A DNA stretch of 40,703 bases. Source: Pseudomonadota bacterium (lineage in GTDB: Bacteria; Pseudomonadota; Alphaproteobacteria; Acetobacterales; Acetobacteraceae). Position 1 is the first letter of the stretch. Each line of letters opens with the position of its first letter. The notes beneath the pieces were generated by a model. The model worked only from the letters and a program-made list of their open reading frames with translations, did no database searches and was not told the DNA's origin. Shown here in pieces: positions 22,843 to 35,022 of the stretch. Made by a program: the position numbers and the translations under genes. The DNA lies in contig JAJZFB010000095.1 of NCBI GenBank assembly GCA_021805545.1, forward strand, positions 1-40,703. Direction: 5' to 3'.

Positions 22843-24438
22843 TTACGCGGCGAACTGGTTCATGGTGTTATGCACCCCGCCGGCCTTCAGCGCGGCCTCA
22901 CCGGCGAAATACTCCTTATGGTCGTCGCCGATGTCCGAGCCCGACATGTTCTGGTGCTTCACGCAGGCAATACCCTGGCGGATTTCCTGGCGCTGCACGC
23001 CAGCCACGTAGCCCAGCATGCCCTGCTCGCCAAAATATTCCTTGGCCAGATTATCGGTGGAGAGCGCCGCGGTGTGGTAGGTGGGCAGGGTGATGAGGTG
23101 GTGGAAGATGCCCGCGCGCTTCGCCGCGTCGCGCTGGAAGGTGCGGATCTTCTCATCCGCCTCGATGCCCAGCGGGGTCGCATCGTAATCGGCGCTCATC
23201 AGCCTGGCGCGTTCATAGGCGGAAACATCCTGGCCCGCCGCCTTCATCGCATCGTAAACCTGCTGGCGGAAATTCAGCGTCCAGTTGAAGGAGGGCGAGT
23301 TGTTGTAAGCCAGCTTGGCATTGGGCACCACGGCGCGGATACGGTCCATCATGCCCGCAATCTGCGCGATATGCGGCTTCTCGGTCTCAATCCACAGCAG
23401 GTCGGCGCCGTTGTTCAGCGCGTTGATGCAATCCAGCACGCAACGGTCCTCGCCGGTGCCGGCGCGGAACTGGTACAGGTTGGAGGGCAGGCGCTTGGGG
23501 CGCAGCAGCTTGCCGTTGCGGGTAATCGCCACATCGCCATTGCCGATGTTGGCGGCGTCAACCTCGTCGCAATCGAGGAAGGCATTATACTGGTCGCCAA
23601 TATCGCCCGGCTCCTTCGAGAAGGCGATCTGCTTGGTCAGGCCAGCGCCCAGGCTGTCGGTACGGGCCACGATAATGCCGTCCTCAACGCCCATCTCCAA
23701 AAACGCGTAGCGCAGGGCACGGATCTTGGCCACGAAATCCTCGTGCGGCACGGTCACCTTGCCGTCCTGGTGGCCGCATTGCTTTTCGTCCGAAACCTGG
23801 TTCTCGATCTGCAGCGCGCAGGCCCCGGCCTCGATCATCTTCTTGGCCAGCAAATAGGTGGCTTCGGCATTGCCAAACCCGGCATCGATGTCGGCGATAA
23901 TGGGCACGACATGGGTTTCGTAATGATCGATCTTGTTCTGCACTTCCTTCTGCTTGGCCAGATCGCCAGCGGCGCGGGCGGCGTCCAGGTCGCGGAACAG
24001 CATGCCCAGCTCGCGCGCATCGGCCTGGCGCAGGAAGGTGTAAATCTCCTCGATCAGCGCGGGCACCGAGGTCTTCTCGTGCATCGACTGGTCGGGCAGC
24101 GGGCCGAATTCGGAGCGCAGGGCAGCGATCATCCAGCCGGAGAGGTAGATATAGCGGCGCTTGGTGGTGCCGAAATGCTTCTTGATGGAGATCAGCTTCT
24201 GCTGCGCGATAAACCCGTGCCAGCAGCCGAGCGACTGGGTGTAGCTGGCCGGGTCGGCATCATAGGCCGCCATGTCCTCGCGCATGATCTTCGCGGTGTA
24301 TTTGGCAATGTCCAGACCGGTGCGGAACCGGTTCTGGAGGCGCATCCGCGCCACGGCTTCGGCGCTGATACCGTCCCAGGTGCCGGCCTTCGCCGCGATC
24401 AGCCCAGAGACGTCGCTGATATGGTCTTGATAAGACAT
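22843..24438 (-). CDS. aceA: Isocitrate lyase
   Basis: Isocitrate lyase splits isocitrate into glyoxylate and succinate, the first step of the glyoxylate shunt, allowing growth on acetate or fatty acids. The 531-aa protein is the long Pseudomonas-type form. It carries the catalytic cysteine motif as KQCGHQDGKV, and the metal-binding and substrate loops are seen in PIIADIDAGFGN and NNSPSFNWTLNF. The ATG at 24436-24438 (MSYQDH) has GGAAG upstream and gives the usual length; an in-frame GTG three codons before is less likely. Malate synthase is not in the window. The A+T-rich upstream region holds repeated TGTAAA/TTTACA sites. Confidence 0.95.
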   Translation of the reverse strand: MSYQDHISDVSGLIAAKAGTWDGISAEAVARMRLQNRFRTGLDIAKYTAKIMREDMAAYDADPASYTQSLGCWHGFIAQQKLISIKKHFGTTKRRYIYLSGWMIAALRSEFGPLPDQSMHEKTSVPALIEEIYTFLRQADARELGMLFRDLDAARAAGDLAKQKEVQNKIDHYETHVVPIIADIDAGFGNAEATYLLAKKMIEAGACALQIENQVSDEKQCGHQDGKVTVPHEDFVAKIRALRYAFLEMGVEDGIIVARTDSLGAGLTKQIAFSKEPGDIGDQYNAFLDCDEVDAANIGNGDVAITRNGKLLRPKRLPSNLYQFRAGTGEDRCVLDCINALNNGADLLWIETEKPHIAQIAGMMDRIRAVVPNAKLAYNNSPSFNWTLNFRQQVYDAMKAAGQDVSAYERARLMSADYDATPLGIEADEKIRTFQRDAAKRAGIFHHLITLPTYHTAALSTDNLAKEYFGEQGMLGYVAGVQRQEIRQGIACVKHQNMSGSDIGDDHKEYFAGEAALKAGGVHNTMNQFAA

Positions 24439-24493
24439 CGTCTTCACTTCCGTTCGAGGTTAGGGAGTTATGTTGCACTGCACATATACGCCC

Positions 24494-24597
24494 TTTACAA
24501 ACCTGTGACAGTCAAAAACTTACGGAAATGTTGGTAAAAATACGTAAACCAGTATGGGGTTTGATTGTAAAATTCGCATATTTGTAAATTTTTTACA
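24494..24597 (-). promoter_or_regulatory. Operator-like region upstream of aceA
   Basis: This A+T-rich stretch stands out from its GC-rich surroundings. It holds TTTACAAA (24494-24501), GTAAA at 24534 and 24544, TTGTAAAA (24565-24572), and an inverted repeat TGTAAA-TTT-TTTACA (24583-24597). Repetition of one half-site on both strands suggests a dimeric regulator of the glyoxylate shunt. The regulator is not identifiable from the sequence. Confidence 0.45.
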
Positions 24598-24619
24598 TTC
24601 TTGCCAAAGCCCCGCCAAA

Positions 24620-24647
24620 CAAAAACGGCGCCCTAAGGCGCCGTTTT
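24620..24647 (-). terminator. Intrinsic terminator of glnA
   Basis: On the minus strand AAAACGGCGCC (24637-24647) pairs with GGCGCCGTTTT (24622-24632) around a four-base loop, and the T-run continues to the left. It lies about 17 bp after the glnA stop codon. Confidence 0.85.
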
Positions 24648-24663
24648 CCGTAAAACCCCGCTT

Positions 24664-26094
24664 TCAGGCGGAGTAGTACATCTCGAACTCAACCGGGTGC
24701 GGGGTGTGCTCGAAGCGGTACACATCCTTCCACTTCAGCTCGATATAGGACTCGATCTGCTCCTTGGAGAACACGTCGCCCGCGAGCAGGAACTCGTGGT
24801 CGGCTTCCAGGGCGGTGAGGGCCTCGCGGAGGCTGCCGCACACGGTCGGGATGTCCTTCAGCTCCTCGGGCGGCAGCTCGTACAGATCCTTGTCCATCGG
24901 GTCGCCCGGGTGGATCTTGTTCTTGATGCCGTCGATCGCCGCCATCAGCAGGGCGGAGAAAGAGAGGTACGGGTTGCAGGTCGGGTCGGGGAAGCGCACT
25001 TCCACGCGCTTGGCCTTCGGGCTGGTGGTGTACGGAATACGGCACGAGGCCGAGCGGTTACGCGCCGAGTAAGCCAGCAGCACCGGGGCCTCGAAGCCGG
25101 GGATCAGGCGCTTATAGCTGTTGGTGGAAGGGTTGGAGAACGCGTTGATGGCCTTGGCGTGCTTGATGATGCCGCCAATGGCATACAGGCAGGTCTCCGA
25201 CAGATCGGCATAGCCATTGCCCGCGAAGAGCGGCTTGCCGGCCTTCCAGATGGAGATATGCGTGTGCATGCCCGAGCCGTTATCGCCATAAATGGGCTTC
25301 GGCATGAAGGTCGCCGTTTTGCCGTAGGAATGGGCGACGTTGTGGACGCAGTATTTATAAATCTGCATCTGGTCGGCCATGGTGCACAGCGAATTGAAGC
25401 GGGTCCCCAGCTCGTGCTGGCTCTGCGCCACCTCGTGGTGGTGCTTCTCAATCGGCAGGCCCATCTCGCCCATGGTGGAGAGCATCTCGGCGCGCAGGTC
25501 GGAATCGCCATCCACGGGCTGCACGGGGAAATAGCCGCCCTTCACGCCCGGGCGGTGGCCCATATTGCCTTCCGGGTAATCCTTCAGCGAGGAGCCGGGG
25601 CCTTCGATGGAGTCGAGCTGATAGGTGCCGAAATTGCCGCCCGTGCCGAACTTCACGCTATCGAAGATGAAGAACTCAGCCTCGGCGCCGATGAAGGCGG
25701 TGTCGCCAATGCCGGTGGATTTCAGGTAGGATTCCGCCTTCTTCGCGGTGGAGCGCGGGTCGCGCACATAGCCCTGGCCGGTGGCGGGTTCCACAATGTC
25801 GCAGAACAGGATCATGCTGGGCTTGGCCGCGAACGGGTCCATCACCGCCGTGGTCAGGTCCGGCTGCAGGATCATGTCGGACTCGTTAATCGCCTTCCAG
25901 CCGGCAATCGACGAGCCGTCGAACATGAAGCCGTCCTTCAGCGTGGTCTCGTCAACGGTGCTTACATGCTGCGCCGTGTGCTGCCACTTGCCCTTGGGGT
26001 CGGTGAAGCGCAGGTCGACATATTCGACGCCGTTTTCCTTGATAAAACTCAGAACCTTGGCGACGTCATCGCCGCCCTCGGCCTTCTTAGCCAT
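24664..26094 (-). CDS. glnA: Type I glutamine synthetase
   Basis: GlnA joins ammonia to glutamate using ATP and is the main entry of ammonium into metabolism. The 476-aa protein is of the bacterial dodecameric GSI-beta type. It has [11 protein letters not shown], the ATP-binding [12 protein letters not shown], the RNRSAS substrate block, and Tyr405 in DLYELPPEE, the site adenylylated by GlnE. The ATG at 26092-26094 (MAKKAEGG) has GGGGA at good spacing; one two codons upstream abuts that signal. It follows glnB, the PII gene, on the same strand, with 132 bp between, and is probably transcribed from the sigma-54 promoter of glnB as well as any local promoter. Confidence 0.97.
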   Translation of the reverse strand: MAKKAEGGDDVAKVLSFIKENGVEYVDLRFTDPKGKWQHTAQHVSTVDETTLKDGFMFDGSSIAGWKAINESDMILQPDLTTAVMDPFAAKPSMILFCDIVEPATGQGYVRDPRSTAKKAESYLKSTGIGDTAFIGAEAEFFIFDSVKFGTGGNFGTYQLDSIEGPGSSLKDYPEGNMGHRPGVKGGYFPVQPVDGDSDLRAEMLSTMGEMGLPIEKHHHEVAQSQHELGTRFNSLCTMADQMQIYKYCVHNVAHSYGKTATFMPKPIYGDNGSGMHTHISIWKAGKPLFAGNGYADLSETCLYAIGGIIKHAKAINAFSNPSTNSYKRLIPGFEAPVLLAYSARNRSASCRIPYTTSPKAKRVEVRFPDPTCNPYLSFSALLMAAIDGIKNKIHPGDPMDKDLYELPPEELKDIPTVCGSLREALTALEADHEFLLAGDVFSKEQIESYIELKWKDVYRFEHTPHPVEFEMYYSA

Positions 26095-26183
26095 GCTCAT
26101 TCCCCGTGTGTAAAAGTTAAGGGTGTGTACTCTACCCATTTCCCGGCAGGACCGCGCCATGCGTTCCTGCCTGGTCAAATGCA

Positions 26184-26217
26184 GCGGCCGCCATGTTTAA
26201 GCAAGCATGGGGGCCGC
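26184..26217 (-). promoter_or_regulatory. Hairpin between glnB and glnA
   Basis: Arms at 26184-26195 and 26206-26217 pair at 11 of 12 positions around a 10-nt loop. Only a short, broken T stretch follows on the minus strand, so it is a weak terminator at best. It could reduce read-through from glnB into glnA or protect the processed mRNA end. Confidence 0.45.
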
Positions 26218-26226
26218 GACAATGCC

Positions 26227-26829
<603 letters not shown>

Positions 26830-26865
26830 TCAACCCCGGAATTGCGCCTTTTGGAGATAAATACC

Positions 26866-28056
26866 GTGAAACAGGCCAACGCGCTGCTCGCCGGCACGGG
26901 CACGACCATCTTCACCATCATGTCGGCGCTTGCCGCGCGGCATGGCGCCATCAATCTTGGCCAGGGCTTCCCCGATACGGAAGGCCCGCAAGATATCGTG
27001 CGGGCGGCGGCCGATGCGCTGCTGGATAACCGCAACCAATACCCGCCCCTAACCGGCCTGCCGGTGCTTAAAGAAGCCGTGGCCGACGCCAACCGGCGTT
27101 TTTACGGGCTGAATATCGACCCGGCTTCTGGCGTCTGCGTCACCTCCGGCGCCACCGAGGCCATAACCGCCTGCCTCATGGCCTTGCTCAACCCGGGTGA
27201 CGAGGTGGTGCTGATCGAGCCGCTTTACGACACCTACCTGCCCGTGGTGCGTATGCTGGGCGCCACGGCGCGGCTGGTGCGGCTGGAACCGCCGGGCTGG
27301 ACGCTGCCGCGCGCGGCGCTGGCCGCCGCCTTTGGCCCCAAGACCAAGCTGCTGCTGCTCAACTCCCCCATGAACCCCACGGGCAAGGTATTCACGCCAG
27401 AGGAGCTGGGCTTCATCGCCGGGCTGCTGGCGCAGCACGATGCCTATGCGGTGTGCGACGAGGTGTACGAGCATCTGGTGTTCAGCGGCGCGCGGCATAT
27501 TCCGCTGATGACCCTGCCCGGCATGGCGGAACGGTGCTTGCGCATTGGCAGCGCGGGCAAAACCTTCTCCCTCACCGGCTGGAAGGTGGGCTACGTGTCC
27601 GGCCCGCCGGACCTCGTTGCCCTCGTGGCCAAGGCGCACCAGAACCTTACCTTTACCACCGCCCCTAATTTGCAGCGCGCCGTGGCGCTGGGCCTGGCCA
27701 AGCCCGATGCGTATTTCGCCACACTGGCCAGCGGGCTGCAGGCCCAGCGCGATGTGCTGGATGCCGGGCTGCGCCGCCTGGGCTTTGCCACCCTGCCCGC
27801 CCAGGGCAGCTATTTCATCACCGCCGATTTCTCGCCTTTGCGCTTCAACGGCGATGACATGGAATTCGCCCGCGCCATTACAGAACAGGCCGGGGTCGCG
27901 GCCATTCCCGTCTCGGCCTTCTACGCCGGCCCGGCGGCGCCTAACCATTACGTGCGCTTCGCCTTTTGCAAGCGGCAAGCGGTGCTGGAGGCGGCGCTGC
28001 AAAACCTGGCGCGCTGGCTGGCCCCCGCCGCAAACAGCACGGAATTGCCAGGATAA
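26866..28056 (+). CDS. Class I/II PLP-dependent aminotransferase
   Basis: The 396-aa protein has the fold type I aminotransferase features: NLGQGFPDTEGP (30-41), NSPMNPTGK (166-174), CDEVYEHLVF, and Lys232 in GSAGKTFSLTGWKVGY. The sequence style is close to the group holding methionine/kynurenine aminotransferases (YbdL-like) and proteins annotated as N-succinyldiaminopimelate aminotransferase, so the substrate is open. The GTG at 26866 has GGAG 9 nt upstream and fits the family start; an upstream in-frame ATG would add about 21 residues of unlikely sequence. It stands alone between glnB and tRNA-His. Confidence 0.85.
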   Translation: MKQANALLAGTGTTIFTIMSALAARHGAINLGQGFPDTEGPQDIVRAAADALLDNRNQYPPLTGLPVLKEAVADANRRFYGLNIDPASGVCVTSGATEAITACLMALLNPGDEVVLIEPLYDTYLPVVRMLGATARLVRLEPPGWTLPRAALAAAFGPKTKLLLLNSPMNPTGKVFTPEELGFIAGLLAQHDAYAVCDEVYEHLVFSGARHIPLMTLPGMAERCLRIGSAGKTFSLTGWKVGYVSGPPDLVALVAKAHQNLTFTTAPNLQRAVALGLAKPDAYFATLASGLQAQRDVLDAGLRRLGFATLPAQGSYFITADFSPLRFNGDDMEFARAITEQAGVAAIPVSAFYAGPAAPNHYVRFAFCKRQAVLEAALQNLARWLAPAANSTELPG

Positions 28057-28103
28057 GCATTGACGTCCGCGCCCCGATGGCGTTACGAGGCCCCACCCTG
28101 GAT

Positions 28104-29275
<1,172 letters not shown>

Positions 29276-29290
29276 GCCCTGTAAGCAACG

Positions 29291-29388
29291 TCACCGCGAG
29301 TGCAGCGTGGCGGTCCATCTTCCGGGCCGCGAACGGCCTTCTGGGGCATTGTCCTGCAAGATAGACCGCCACGCTGCGCTCGCGGTGA
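29291..29388. repeat. Long inverted repeat element F
   Basis: Arms of 31 bp (29291-29321 and 29358-29388) match at 29 positions, enclosing a 36-nt centre that itself has a GGCC/GGCC hairpin. A shortened copy lies at 12361-12388, and the hairpin at 40471-40505 is related at its outer arms. It is a dispersed palindromic element downstream of the aldo/keto reductase gene. Confidence 0.8.
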
Positions 29389-29429
29389 GACCATGAAACC
29401 CGCCGGAGCTTCATCCCCAAACATACCCC

Positions 29430-29458
29430 TTGCCGTTTCGCCCCCAAGCGCGTACATA
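29430..29458 (+). promoter_or_regulatory. Predicted sigma-70 promoter of the rimP-infB operon
   Basis: TTGCCG (29430-29435) and TACATA (29453-29458) are spaced by exactly 17 nt. Transcription would begin near 29465, so the leader would be about 50 nt and would contain the terminator at 29486-29513. Pattern match only. Confidence 0.4.
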
Positions 29459-29485
29459 GCGCTTCAACAATACCCGTTTTCGCAG

Positions 29486-29513
29486 GGTGGCCCCTAAAAA
29501 GGCCGCCTTTTTT
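29486..29513 (+). terminator. Intrinsic terminator directly before rimP
   Basis: A 7-bp stem (GGTGGCC at 29486-29492 with GGCCGCC at 29501-29507, one G-T pair) encloses an 8-nt loop and is followed by six T residues. It ends one base before the likely rimP start codon. It may end the aldo/keto reductase transcript, or act as an attenuator in the rimP leader. Confidence 0.75.
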
Positions 29514-29514
29514 A

Positions 29515-30117
29515 TTGGATTTTCGAGACTTGTTTGACAACCGCCCAGTCCATACCGGCCTAGAGGGCCGCATCGCCGGGATGATCGTGGAGCCGCTGGA
29601 AGCCCAGGGCTACGAGCTTGTGCGCGTGCAGGTTATGGGCACCGAAACCCCCACAGTGCAGATTATGGCCGACCGCGCCGATGGCCGCGCCTTCACGCTG
29701 ACCGATTGCGAGGCCGTCTCGCGCCTGCTCTCCGCCGTGCTGGATGTGGAAGACCCGATTGGCAGCGCCTGGACGCTGGAGGTCTCCTCCGCCGGCATAG
29801 ACCGCCCGCTGACCCGCACAAAAGATTTTACCCGTTTTGCCGGGTTTGATGCTAAAATTGAACTCAACTTTCCCGGCCCTGGCGGGCGCAAGCGTTTTAC
29901 CGGCAAGCTGGAAGGCGCCGATGCGGAAATTGCCCGCCTGAAGCTGGAAAACGGCGAGACCATGGAAATCCGCCGCGCCGATATACGCAAGGCCAAGCTG
30001 GTGCTGACCGATGCGCTGATCGATTTCACGACGCAAACCGGGGCCGAACCCACGGATGCCCAATCCGAGATCCAACCCGAGACCCAATCCGAGACCCAAC
30101 CCAAAGTGAGCCATTAG
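29515..30117 (+). CDS. rimP: Ribosome maturation factor RimP
   Basis: RimP helps assemble the 30S subunit. The 200-aa product shows the family core, [19 protein letters not shown] and the VQIMADR and [11 protein letters not shown] blocks, followed by the C-terminal SH3-like domain and a Gln/Glu/Thr-rich tail. The start is uncertain: a TTG at 29515 and another at 29530 are in frame, both without a strong ribosome-binding site, while the first ATG (29581) would cut into the conserved N-terminal helix. It is the first gene of the rimP-nusA-rnpM-infB-rbfA operon. Confidence 0.9.
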   Translation: MDFRDLFDNRPVHTGLEGRIAGMIVEPLEAQGYELVRVQVMGTETPTVQIMADRADGRAFTLTDCEAVSRLLSAVLDVEDPIGSAWTLEVSSAGIDRPLTRTKDFTRFAGFDAKIELNFPGPGGRKRFTGKLEGADAEIARLKLENGETMEIRRADIRKAKLVLTDALIDFTTQTGAEPTDAQSEIQPETQSETQPKVSH

Positions 30118-30127
30118 AGGATTCGTT

Positions 30128-31645
30128 ATGGATACCGCAGTCAACCGCCCGGAATTGCTGCTTGTCGCCGACGCCGTGGCGCGGGAAAAACAGATTGAGC
30201 GCGAGGAAGTGCTGGAGGCGATGGAGCAGGCGATCCAGAAGGCCGGCCGCGCCAAATACGGGCACGAAAAGGACATCCGCGCCGTTATCGACCGCAAGAC
30301 CGGCGATGTGAAGCTCTCCCGCTGGACCGCGATTGTCAGCACGGTGGAGAATGAGGAAACGCAAATCGCCGTTTCCATCGCCAAAAAATTCGCGCCGGAT
30401 AAAGATGTGGGCGATTTCATTGTCGATCCGCTGCCGCCCATCGATTTCGGCCGCATCGCCGCGCAGACGGCCAAGCAGGTCATCGTGCAGCGCGTGCGCG
30501 AGTTTGAGCGCGCCAAGCAGTTCAACGAGTTCAAGGACCGCGTTGGCGAGATCATCAACGGTGTGGTCAAGCGCACCGAGTACGGCAACCTTATGGTTGA
30601 TTTGGGCCGTGCCGAGGCGCTGCTGCGCCGTGACGAATGCATTCCGCGCGAGCAGTTGAAGAATGGCGACCGCGTGCGCGCTTTCATCTACGATGTGCGC
30701 GAGGAGCAGCGCGGGCCGCAGATTTTTCTCTCCCGCACCCATCCCGGCTTCCTGGCCAAGCTGTTCGCGCAGGAAGTGCCCGAGATTTACGACGGCATCA
30801 TCGAGATCAAGGCCGTCTCGCGTGACCCCGGAAGCCGCGCCAAGATGGCCGTCATCTCGCGTGATTCCTCCATCGACCCCGTGGGGGCTTGCGTGGGCAT
30901 GCGCGGCTCGCGCGTGCAGGCGGTTGTGGCCGAGTTGCAGGGCGAGAAGATCGACATCATCCCCTGGTCGCCCAACGTCGCCACCTTCGTGGTGAACGCG
31001 CTGGCCCCGGCTGAAGTTTCCAAGGTGGTGATGGATGAAGAGGCTGGCCGCGTGGAAGTGGTGGTGCCGGACACGCAGCTTTCGCTCGCCATTGGCCGCC
31101 GCGGCCAGAATGTGCGCCTGGCCTCGCAGCTTACGCGCTGGGACATTGATATTCTCACCGAGGCCGAGGAATCCGAGCGCCGCCAGGAAGAGTTCCGCCG
31201 CAAGACCGGGCTGTTCGTGGAAGGGCTGGATGTGGACGACATGATCGCCGGCCTGCTGGTGCAGGAAGGGTTCGAGACGATCGAGGATCTCGTCACCACG
31301 CCGCTGGACGAAATTGCCACCATCGAGGGTTTTGACGAGACCATTGCCGGTGAGCTGCAACGCCGTGCCGATAATTTTCTCACCCGCCAGGCCGGCGAGC
31401 TGGAAGAGAAGCGCGTGGCGCTGGGCGTGGCGGACGACATTGCCGCCATCGAGGCGCTTTCGGCGAAAGACCTCATCGCCCTGGGCGAGAAAGGTGTGAA
31501 GACGCTTGACGATCTGGCGGACCTGGCCGGTGACGAGCTGGTGGAAATTCTGGGCGCGGATGTGATGAGCGAAGAGCAGGCCAATGAAATTATCATGGCT
31601 GCCCGCGCCCATTGGTTCGAGGGGGAGGACGGCAACGCGAACTGA
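30128..31645 (+). CDS. nusA: Transcription termination/antitermination factor NusA
   Basis: NusA binds RNA polymerase and nascent RNA, promoting pausing, intrinsic termination and rRNA antitermination. The 505-aa protein has the N-terminal polymerase-binding domain (about 1-130), the S1 domain ([20 protein letters not shown] near 140), two KH domains (the first with [12 protein letters not shown], the second with [12 protein letters not shown]), and two C-terminal helix-hairpin repeats (about 360-500). It follows rimP by 10 bp and the next gene begins within its 3' end. Confidence 0.97.
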   Translation: MDTAVNRPELLLVADAVAREKQIEREEVLEAMEQAIQKAGRAKYGHEKDIRAVIDRKTGDVKLSRWTAIVSTVENEETQIAVSIAKKFAPDKDVGDFIVDPLPPIDFGRIAAQTAKQVIVQRVREFERAKQFNEFKDRVGEIINGVVKRTEYGNLMVDLGRAEALLRRDECIPREQLKNGDRVRAFIYDVREEQRGPQIFLSRTHPGFLAKLFAQEVPEIYDGIIEIKAVSRDPGSRAKMAVISRDSSIDPVGACVGMRGSRVQAVVAELQGEKIDIIPWSPNVATFVVNALAPAEVSKVVMDEEAGRVEVVVPDTQLSLAIGRRGQNVRLASQLTRWDIDILTEAEESERRQEEFRRKTGLFVEGLDVDDMIAGLLVQEGFETIEDLVTTPLDEIATIEGFDETIAGELQRRADNFLTRQAGELEEKRVALGVADDIAAIEALSAKDLIALGEKGVKTLDDLADLAGDELVEILGADVMSEEQANEIIMAARAHWFEGEDGNAN

Positions 31646-32348
31646 CCCCGCCATTGATGACGCCACGGAGGACGCGCCGGGAGACTTGCCGCCGGAGGAT
31701 CTGTCAGAGCAAGGACCGTTCCGGCGCTGCCTCGTCACGCGCGCGCAGGGGCGGCGCGAGGAGATGCTGCGTTTCGTAGCCGCACCAGACGGGCGGGTGG
31801 TGTTCGACGCCACCGCAACCCTGCCCGGACGTGGCTTGTGGTTGAGTGCTGCGCCCGGCGTGCTACATCAGGCAGTCCGGCGCGGTGTTTTCGCGCGGGG
31901 GGCAAAACGGGCGGTTAGCGTGCCGCCCAATCTGGAGGATGAGGTGAAGGCGGCGCTGACGCGGCGGCTCACCGATCTTCTGGGGCTGGCGAGGCGCTCT
32001 GGCGCCGCCATTTCCGGCTTCGAAAAAGCGCGGGAATGGCTGCAAGGGGGTAAAGCCGGGCTGGTGGTGCAGGCCGCCGATGGTTCCGCCGAGGAGCGGG
32101 CCAGATTCACCGGCGGGCGCAGCGTGCCTGTGGCTGCCGTGCTTTCCGCCGCCAGCCTGGGCAAAATATTTGGCCGTGAACACACGGTGCATGTGGTCAT
32201 CGCGCCAGGGCGGCTGGCGAAGATGATCGAAAGTGAAGCGCGGCGCCTCCAGGGTGTTGCGGTGGGCGAGACAAGCGGGCAGTTAGTGCCCAACCAGGCC
32301 GGTACCCCCGGCCCAAGACGTGAATGGACCGGATTAGAGCATGAGTGA
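31584..32348 (+). CDS. rnpM: YlxR/RnpM domain RNA-binding protein fused to an L7Ae-like domain
   Basis: The 254-aa frame holds a DUF448 (YlxR/RnpM) domain, [19 protein letters not shown] with LPGRGLWL following, then a region resembling the L7Ae/YlxQ RNA-binding fold ([18 protein letters not shown]). Gram-positive bacteria encode the two parts as separate ylxR and ylxQ genes at this place; in alphaproteobacteria they are fused. RnpM is reported to bind RNase P RNA. The only ATG (31584) overlaps nusA by 62 nt and has no clear ribosome-binding site; the true start may be a rarer codon nearer the conserved domain. The end overlaps infB by 8 nt. Confidence 0.85.
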   Translation: MKLSWLPAPIGSRGRTATRTDPAIDDATEDAPGDLPPEDLSEQGPFRRCLVTRAQGRREEMLRFVAAPDGRVVFDATATLPGRGLWLSAAPGVLHQAVRRGVFARGAKRAVSVPPNLEDEVKAALTRRLTDLLGLARRSGAAISGFEKAREWLQGGKAGLVVQAADGSAEERARFTGGRSVPVAAVLSAASLGKIFGREHTVHVVIAPGRLAKMIESEARRLQGVAVGETSGQLVPNQAGTPGPRREWTGLEHE

Positions 32349-35022
32349 CGGCAACGACCAGAGTGAAACCAAAGGCAGGCTCTCGCTGCGCCCGGCGGCG
32401 CGCGGAGATGCGGGGCATACTGTCGATGCCGGTTCCGTGCGGCAAAGTTTCTCCCATGGCCGCTCCAAGGTGGTGCAGGTGGAAGTGCGCAAGAAGCGCG
32501 GCGCAGGCCCGGCCCCGGCTGCAGCAGGCAACGTGGCGCCGCCGGCGCCTGCCACGCTTGCGCTAAAGCCCGCGGCGGAACGCCCGGCCAGCCCGCCACC
32601 CGCGCCAGCGCCGCGCCAGCGCTCTGGCGGGCAGCCGCCCGCGCGCGCCCTTACCGCCGCCGAGCAGGCCAACCGCCAGCGCGTGCTGGCCATGGCCGCG
32701 CAGCGCGAGGCCGAACGCCGCGAGCAGGAGAAAATTTCCATCCTCTCCGCCGCCGAGGAAGCGCGGCGCCGCGAGGAAGAAGCCGCCCGCAAGGCTGAGG
32801 AAGACGCCAAGGCCGCCGCCGAGGAAGCCGCCCGTAAGGCCGAGCAAGATGCCGCCCGCGCCGCCGGGGATGTGAAAACCACGGCTGAAGCCCAGCCCAG
32901 CGGCCCGGCCGCGGCACCCGCCGCCGCGCCGCGCCCCGCCGCGCCCGTGCGCCCGGCAACCCCGCCCGCGCGTGAAACATTGCAGCTTAAGCCCGCTGGC
33001 CGCCCCGCCACGGCGGAAGAGGAAGAGGATGGCCTGCGCCGCCCTGGCCTGCGCCGCCCCGCCGCCGCCGCGCCCAAGCGTGGCGTGCCTGCCGCCCCGG
33101 CCAAAAAAATTGGCGATGGCAACCGCCGCGGCGGGCGCATCGACGTGCAGGCGGCCCTGGAAGGCGCGGATGAAAAAGTCCGCTCCCTGGCCTCCGTGCG
33201 CCGCCAGCGCGAGCGCGAGCGCCGCCAGGCCGAGCTGGAGCTGCTGCGCTCCGACGGCCTGAAAGTGGTGCGTGAAGTGGTGCTGCCCGAGACCATTACC
33301 GTGCAGGAGCTGGCCAACCGCATGGCCGCCCAGGGGCGCGACGTGGTGCGCGCCTTGATGAAGATGGGCGTGATGGCCACCATCACCCAGGCCATCGACG
33401 CCGATACGGCGGAGCTGGTCGTCACCGAATTCGGCCACAAGGTCCGCCGCGTGTCGGATTCCGACGTGGAAATTGGCCTGGAGGGCGAGGAGGATACGGA
33501 AGAGGAGTTGCTGCCGCGTCCGCCGGTTGTCACCATCATGGGCCATGTGGACCACGGCAAAACCAGCCTGCTGGATGCGCTACGCCATGCCAATGTGGCG
33601 GGCGGCGAGGCGGGGGGAATCACCCAGCATATCGGCGCTTATCAGGTCACGGCGCCATCTGGCCAGATTATCACCTTCCTCGACACGCCAGGCCACGAGG
33701 CCTTTACCGCCATGCGCGCCCGTGGCGCCGCCGCCACGGACATTGTGGTGCTGGTGGTGGCCGCCGATGACGGCGTGATGCCGCAGACCATTGAGGCCAT
33801 TAAACACGCCAAGGCGGCTGAGGTGCCCATCATCGTGGCGATCAACAAGATCGACCGCCCCGGCGCCGACCCCACCCGCGTGCGCAACGAACTGCTCCAG
33901 CACGAGATCGTGGTGGAAGACATGGGCGGCGACACGATGGATGTGGAAGTCTCCGCGCTGAAGAAGATTGGCCTCGACAAGCTGGAAGAAGCCATTCTGC
34001 TGCAGGCCGAGGTGCTGGAGCTGCGCGCCAACCCCGGCCGCTCGGCAGAAGGTGCCATTATTGAAAGCCGGCTGGACCGTGGCCGCGGCCCGGTGGCCAC
34101 GGTGCTGGTGCAGAAAGGCACGCTGCGCCAGGGCGAGATTGTGGTGGCTGGCGCCCAGTGGGGCCGCGTGCGCGCCATGCTGGACGACAAGGGCGAGGCC
34201 GTGAAGGAGGCGCTGCCCTCTACGCCGGTGGAAATCCTCGGCCTCTCTGGCGCGCCCACGGCGGGCGAGCCGTTTGTGGTGGTGGAAAACGAGCAGCGCG
34301 CGCGTGAGATTGTGGAGTACCGCCAGGCCAAGCAGCGCGACCGCCAGGTGGCGGCGCAAACCGCCGGGCGCGGCACCATGGAAGAAATGCTTGCCCGCAT
34401 CCAGGCCGGCGCGCAGAAGGAAGTGGCGCTCGTCGTCAAAGCCGATGTGCAAGGCTCCGCGGAGGCCATCGGCGTGGTGGTCACCAAGGTGGGCAACGAG
34501 GAAGTGCGCGTGCGCGTGGTGTATTCCGGCGTCGGCCAGATTACCGAGAGCGACGTGCAACTGGCCAAGGCGTCGGATGCCATCATCGTCGGCTTCAATG
34601 TCCGCGCCAACGTGCAGGCGCGCGAGCTGGCGAACCGCGAGGGCGTGGATATACGCTATTTCTCGATCATCTACGAGGTGGCGGACGACATCGAGAAGCT
34701 GGTCAAGGGCAAGCTCGCCCCCATCCACCGCGAGAAATTCCTGGGCTACGCGGAAATCCGCCAGGTGTTCAACATCACCAAAACCGGCAAGGTCGCGGGT
34801 TGTTATGTCACCGAAGGGCTGGTCAAGCGCGGTTGCGGCGTGCGCCTGCTGCGCGACAATGTGGTCATCCACCAGGGCGAGCTTTCGCAGCTCAAGCGCT
34901 TCAAGGATGACGTGAAGGAAGTGGCGCGCGGGTATGAATGCGGCCTGTCCTTCGCCGGGTTCCAGGATTTACGCGAAGGCGATGTGGTGGAGTGCTATGA
35001 AACCGAGATCGTCGCCGCGTAG
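32341..35022 (+). CDS. infB: Translation initiation factor IF-2
   Basis: IF-2 is the GTPase that brings initiator fMet-tRNA to the 30S subunit and drives subunit joining. The 893-aa protein has a long, Ala/Pro/Arg/Glu-rich N-terminal region (about 1-310, with coiled-coil-like [11 protein letters not shown] repeats), an IF2-N domain, the G domain with GHVDHGKTS (401-409), DTPGHEAF and NKID (502-505), and the C-terminal beta-barrel domains. The stop codon TAG lies within a 24-bp tandem repeat that reaches into the rbfA start. Confidence 0.98.
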   Translation: MSDGNDQSETKGRLSLRPAARGDAGHTVDAGSVRQSFSHGRSKVVQVEVRKKRGAGPAPAAAGNVAPPAPATLALKPAAERPASPPPAPAPRQRSGGQPPARALTAAEQANRQRVLAMAAQREAERREQEKISILSAAEEARRREEEAARKAEEDAKAAAEEAARKAEQDAARAAGDVKTTAEAQPSGPAAAPAAAPRPAAPVRPATPPARETLQLKPAGRPATAEEEEDGLRRPGLRRPAAAAPKRGVPAAPAKKIGDGNRRGGRIDVQAALEGADEKVRSLASVRRQRERERRQAELELLRSDGLKVVREVVLPETITVQELANRMAAQGRDVVRALMKMGVMATITQAIDADTAELVVTEFGHKVRRVSDSDVEIGLEGEEDTEEELLPRPPVVTIMGHVDHGKTSLLDALRHANVAGGEAGGITQHIGAYQVTAPSGQIITFLDTPGHEAFTAMRARGAAATDIVVLVVAADDGVMPQTIEAIKHAKAAEVPIIVAINKIDRPGADPTRVRNELLQHEIVVEDMGGDTMDVEVSALKKIGLDKLEEAILLQAEVLELRANPGRSAEGAIIESRLDRGRGPVATVLVQKGTLRQGEIVVAGAQWGRVRAMLDDKGEAVKEALPSTPVEILGLSGAPTAGEPFVVVENEQRAREIVEYRQAKQRDRQVAAQTAGRGTMEEMLARIQAGAQKEVALVVKADVQGSAEAIGVVVTKVGNEEVRVRVVYSGVGQITESDVQLAKASDAIIVGFNVRANVQARELANREGVDIRYFSIIYEVADDIEKLVKGKLAPIHREKFLGYAEIRQVFNITKTGKVAGCYVTEGLVKRGCGVRLLRDNVVIHQGELSQLKRFKDDVKEVARGYECGLSFAGFQDLREGDVVECYETEIVAA

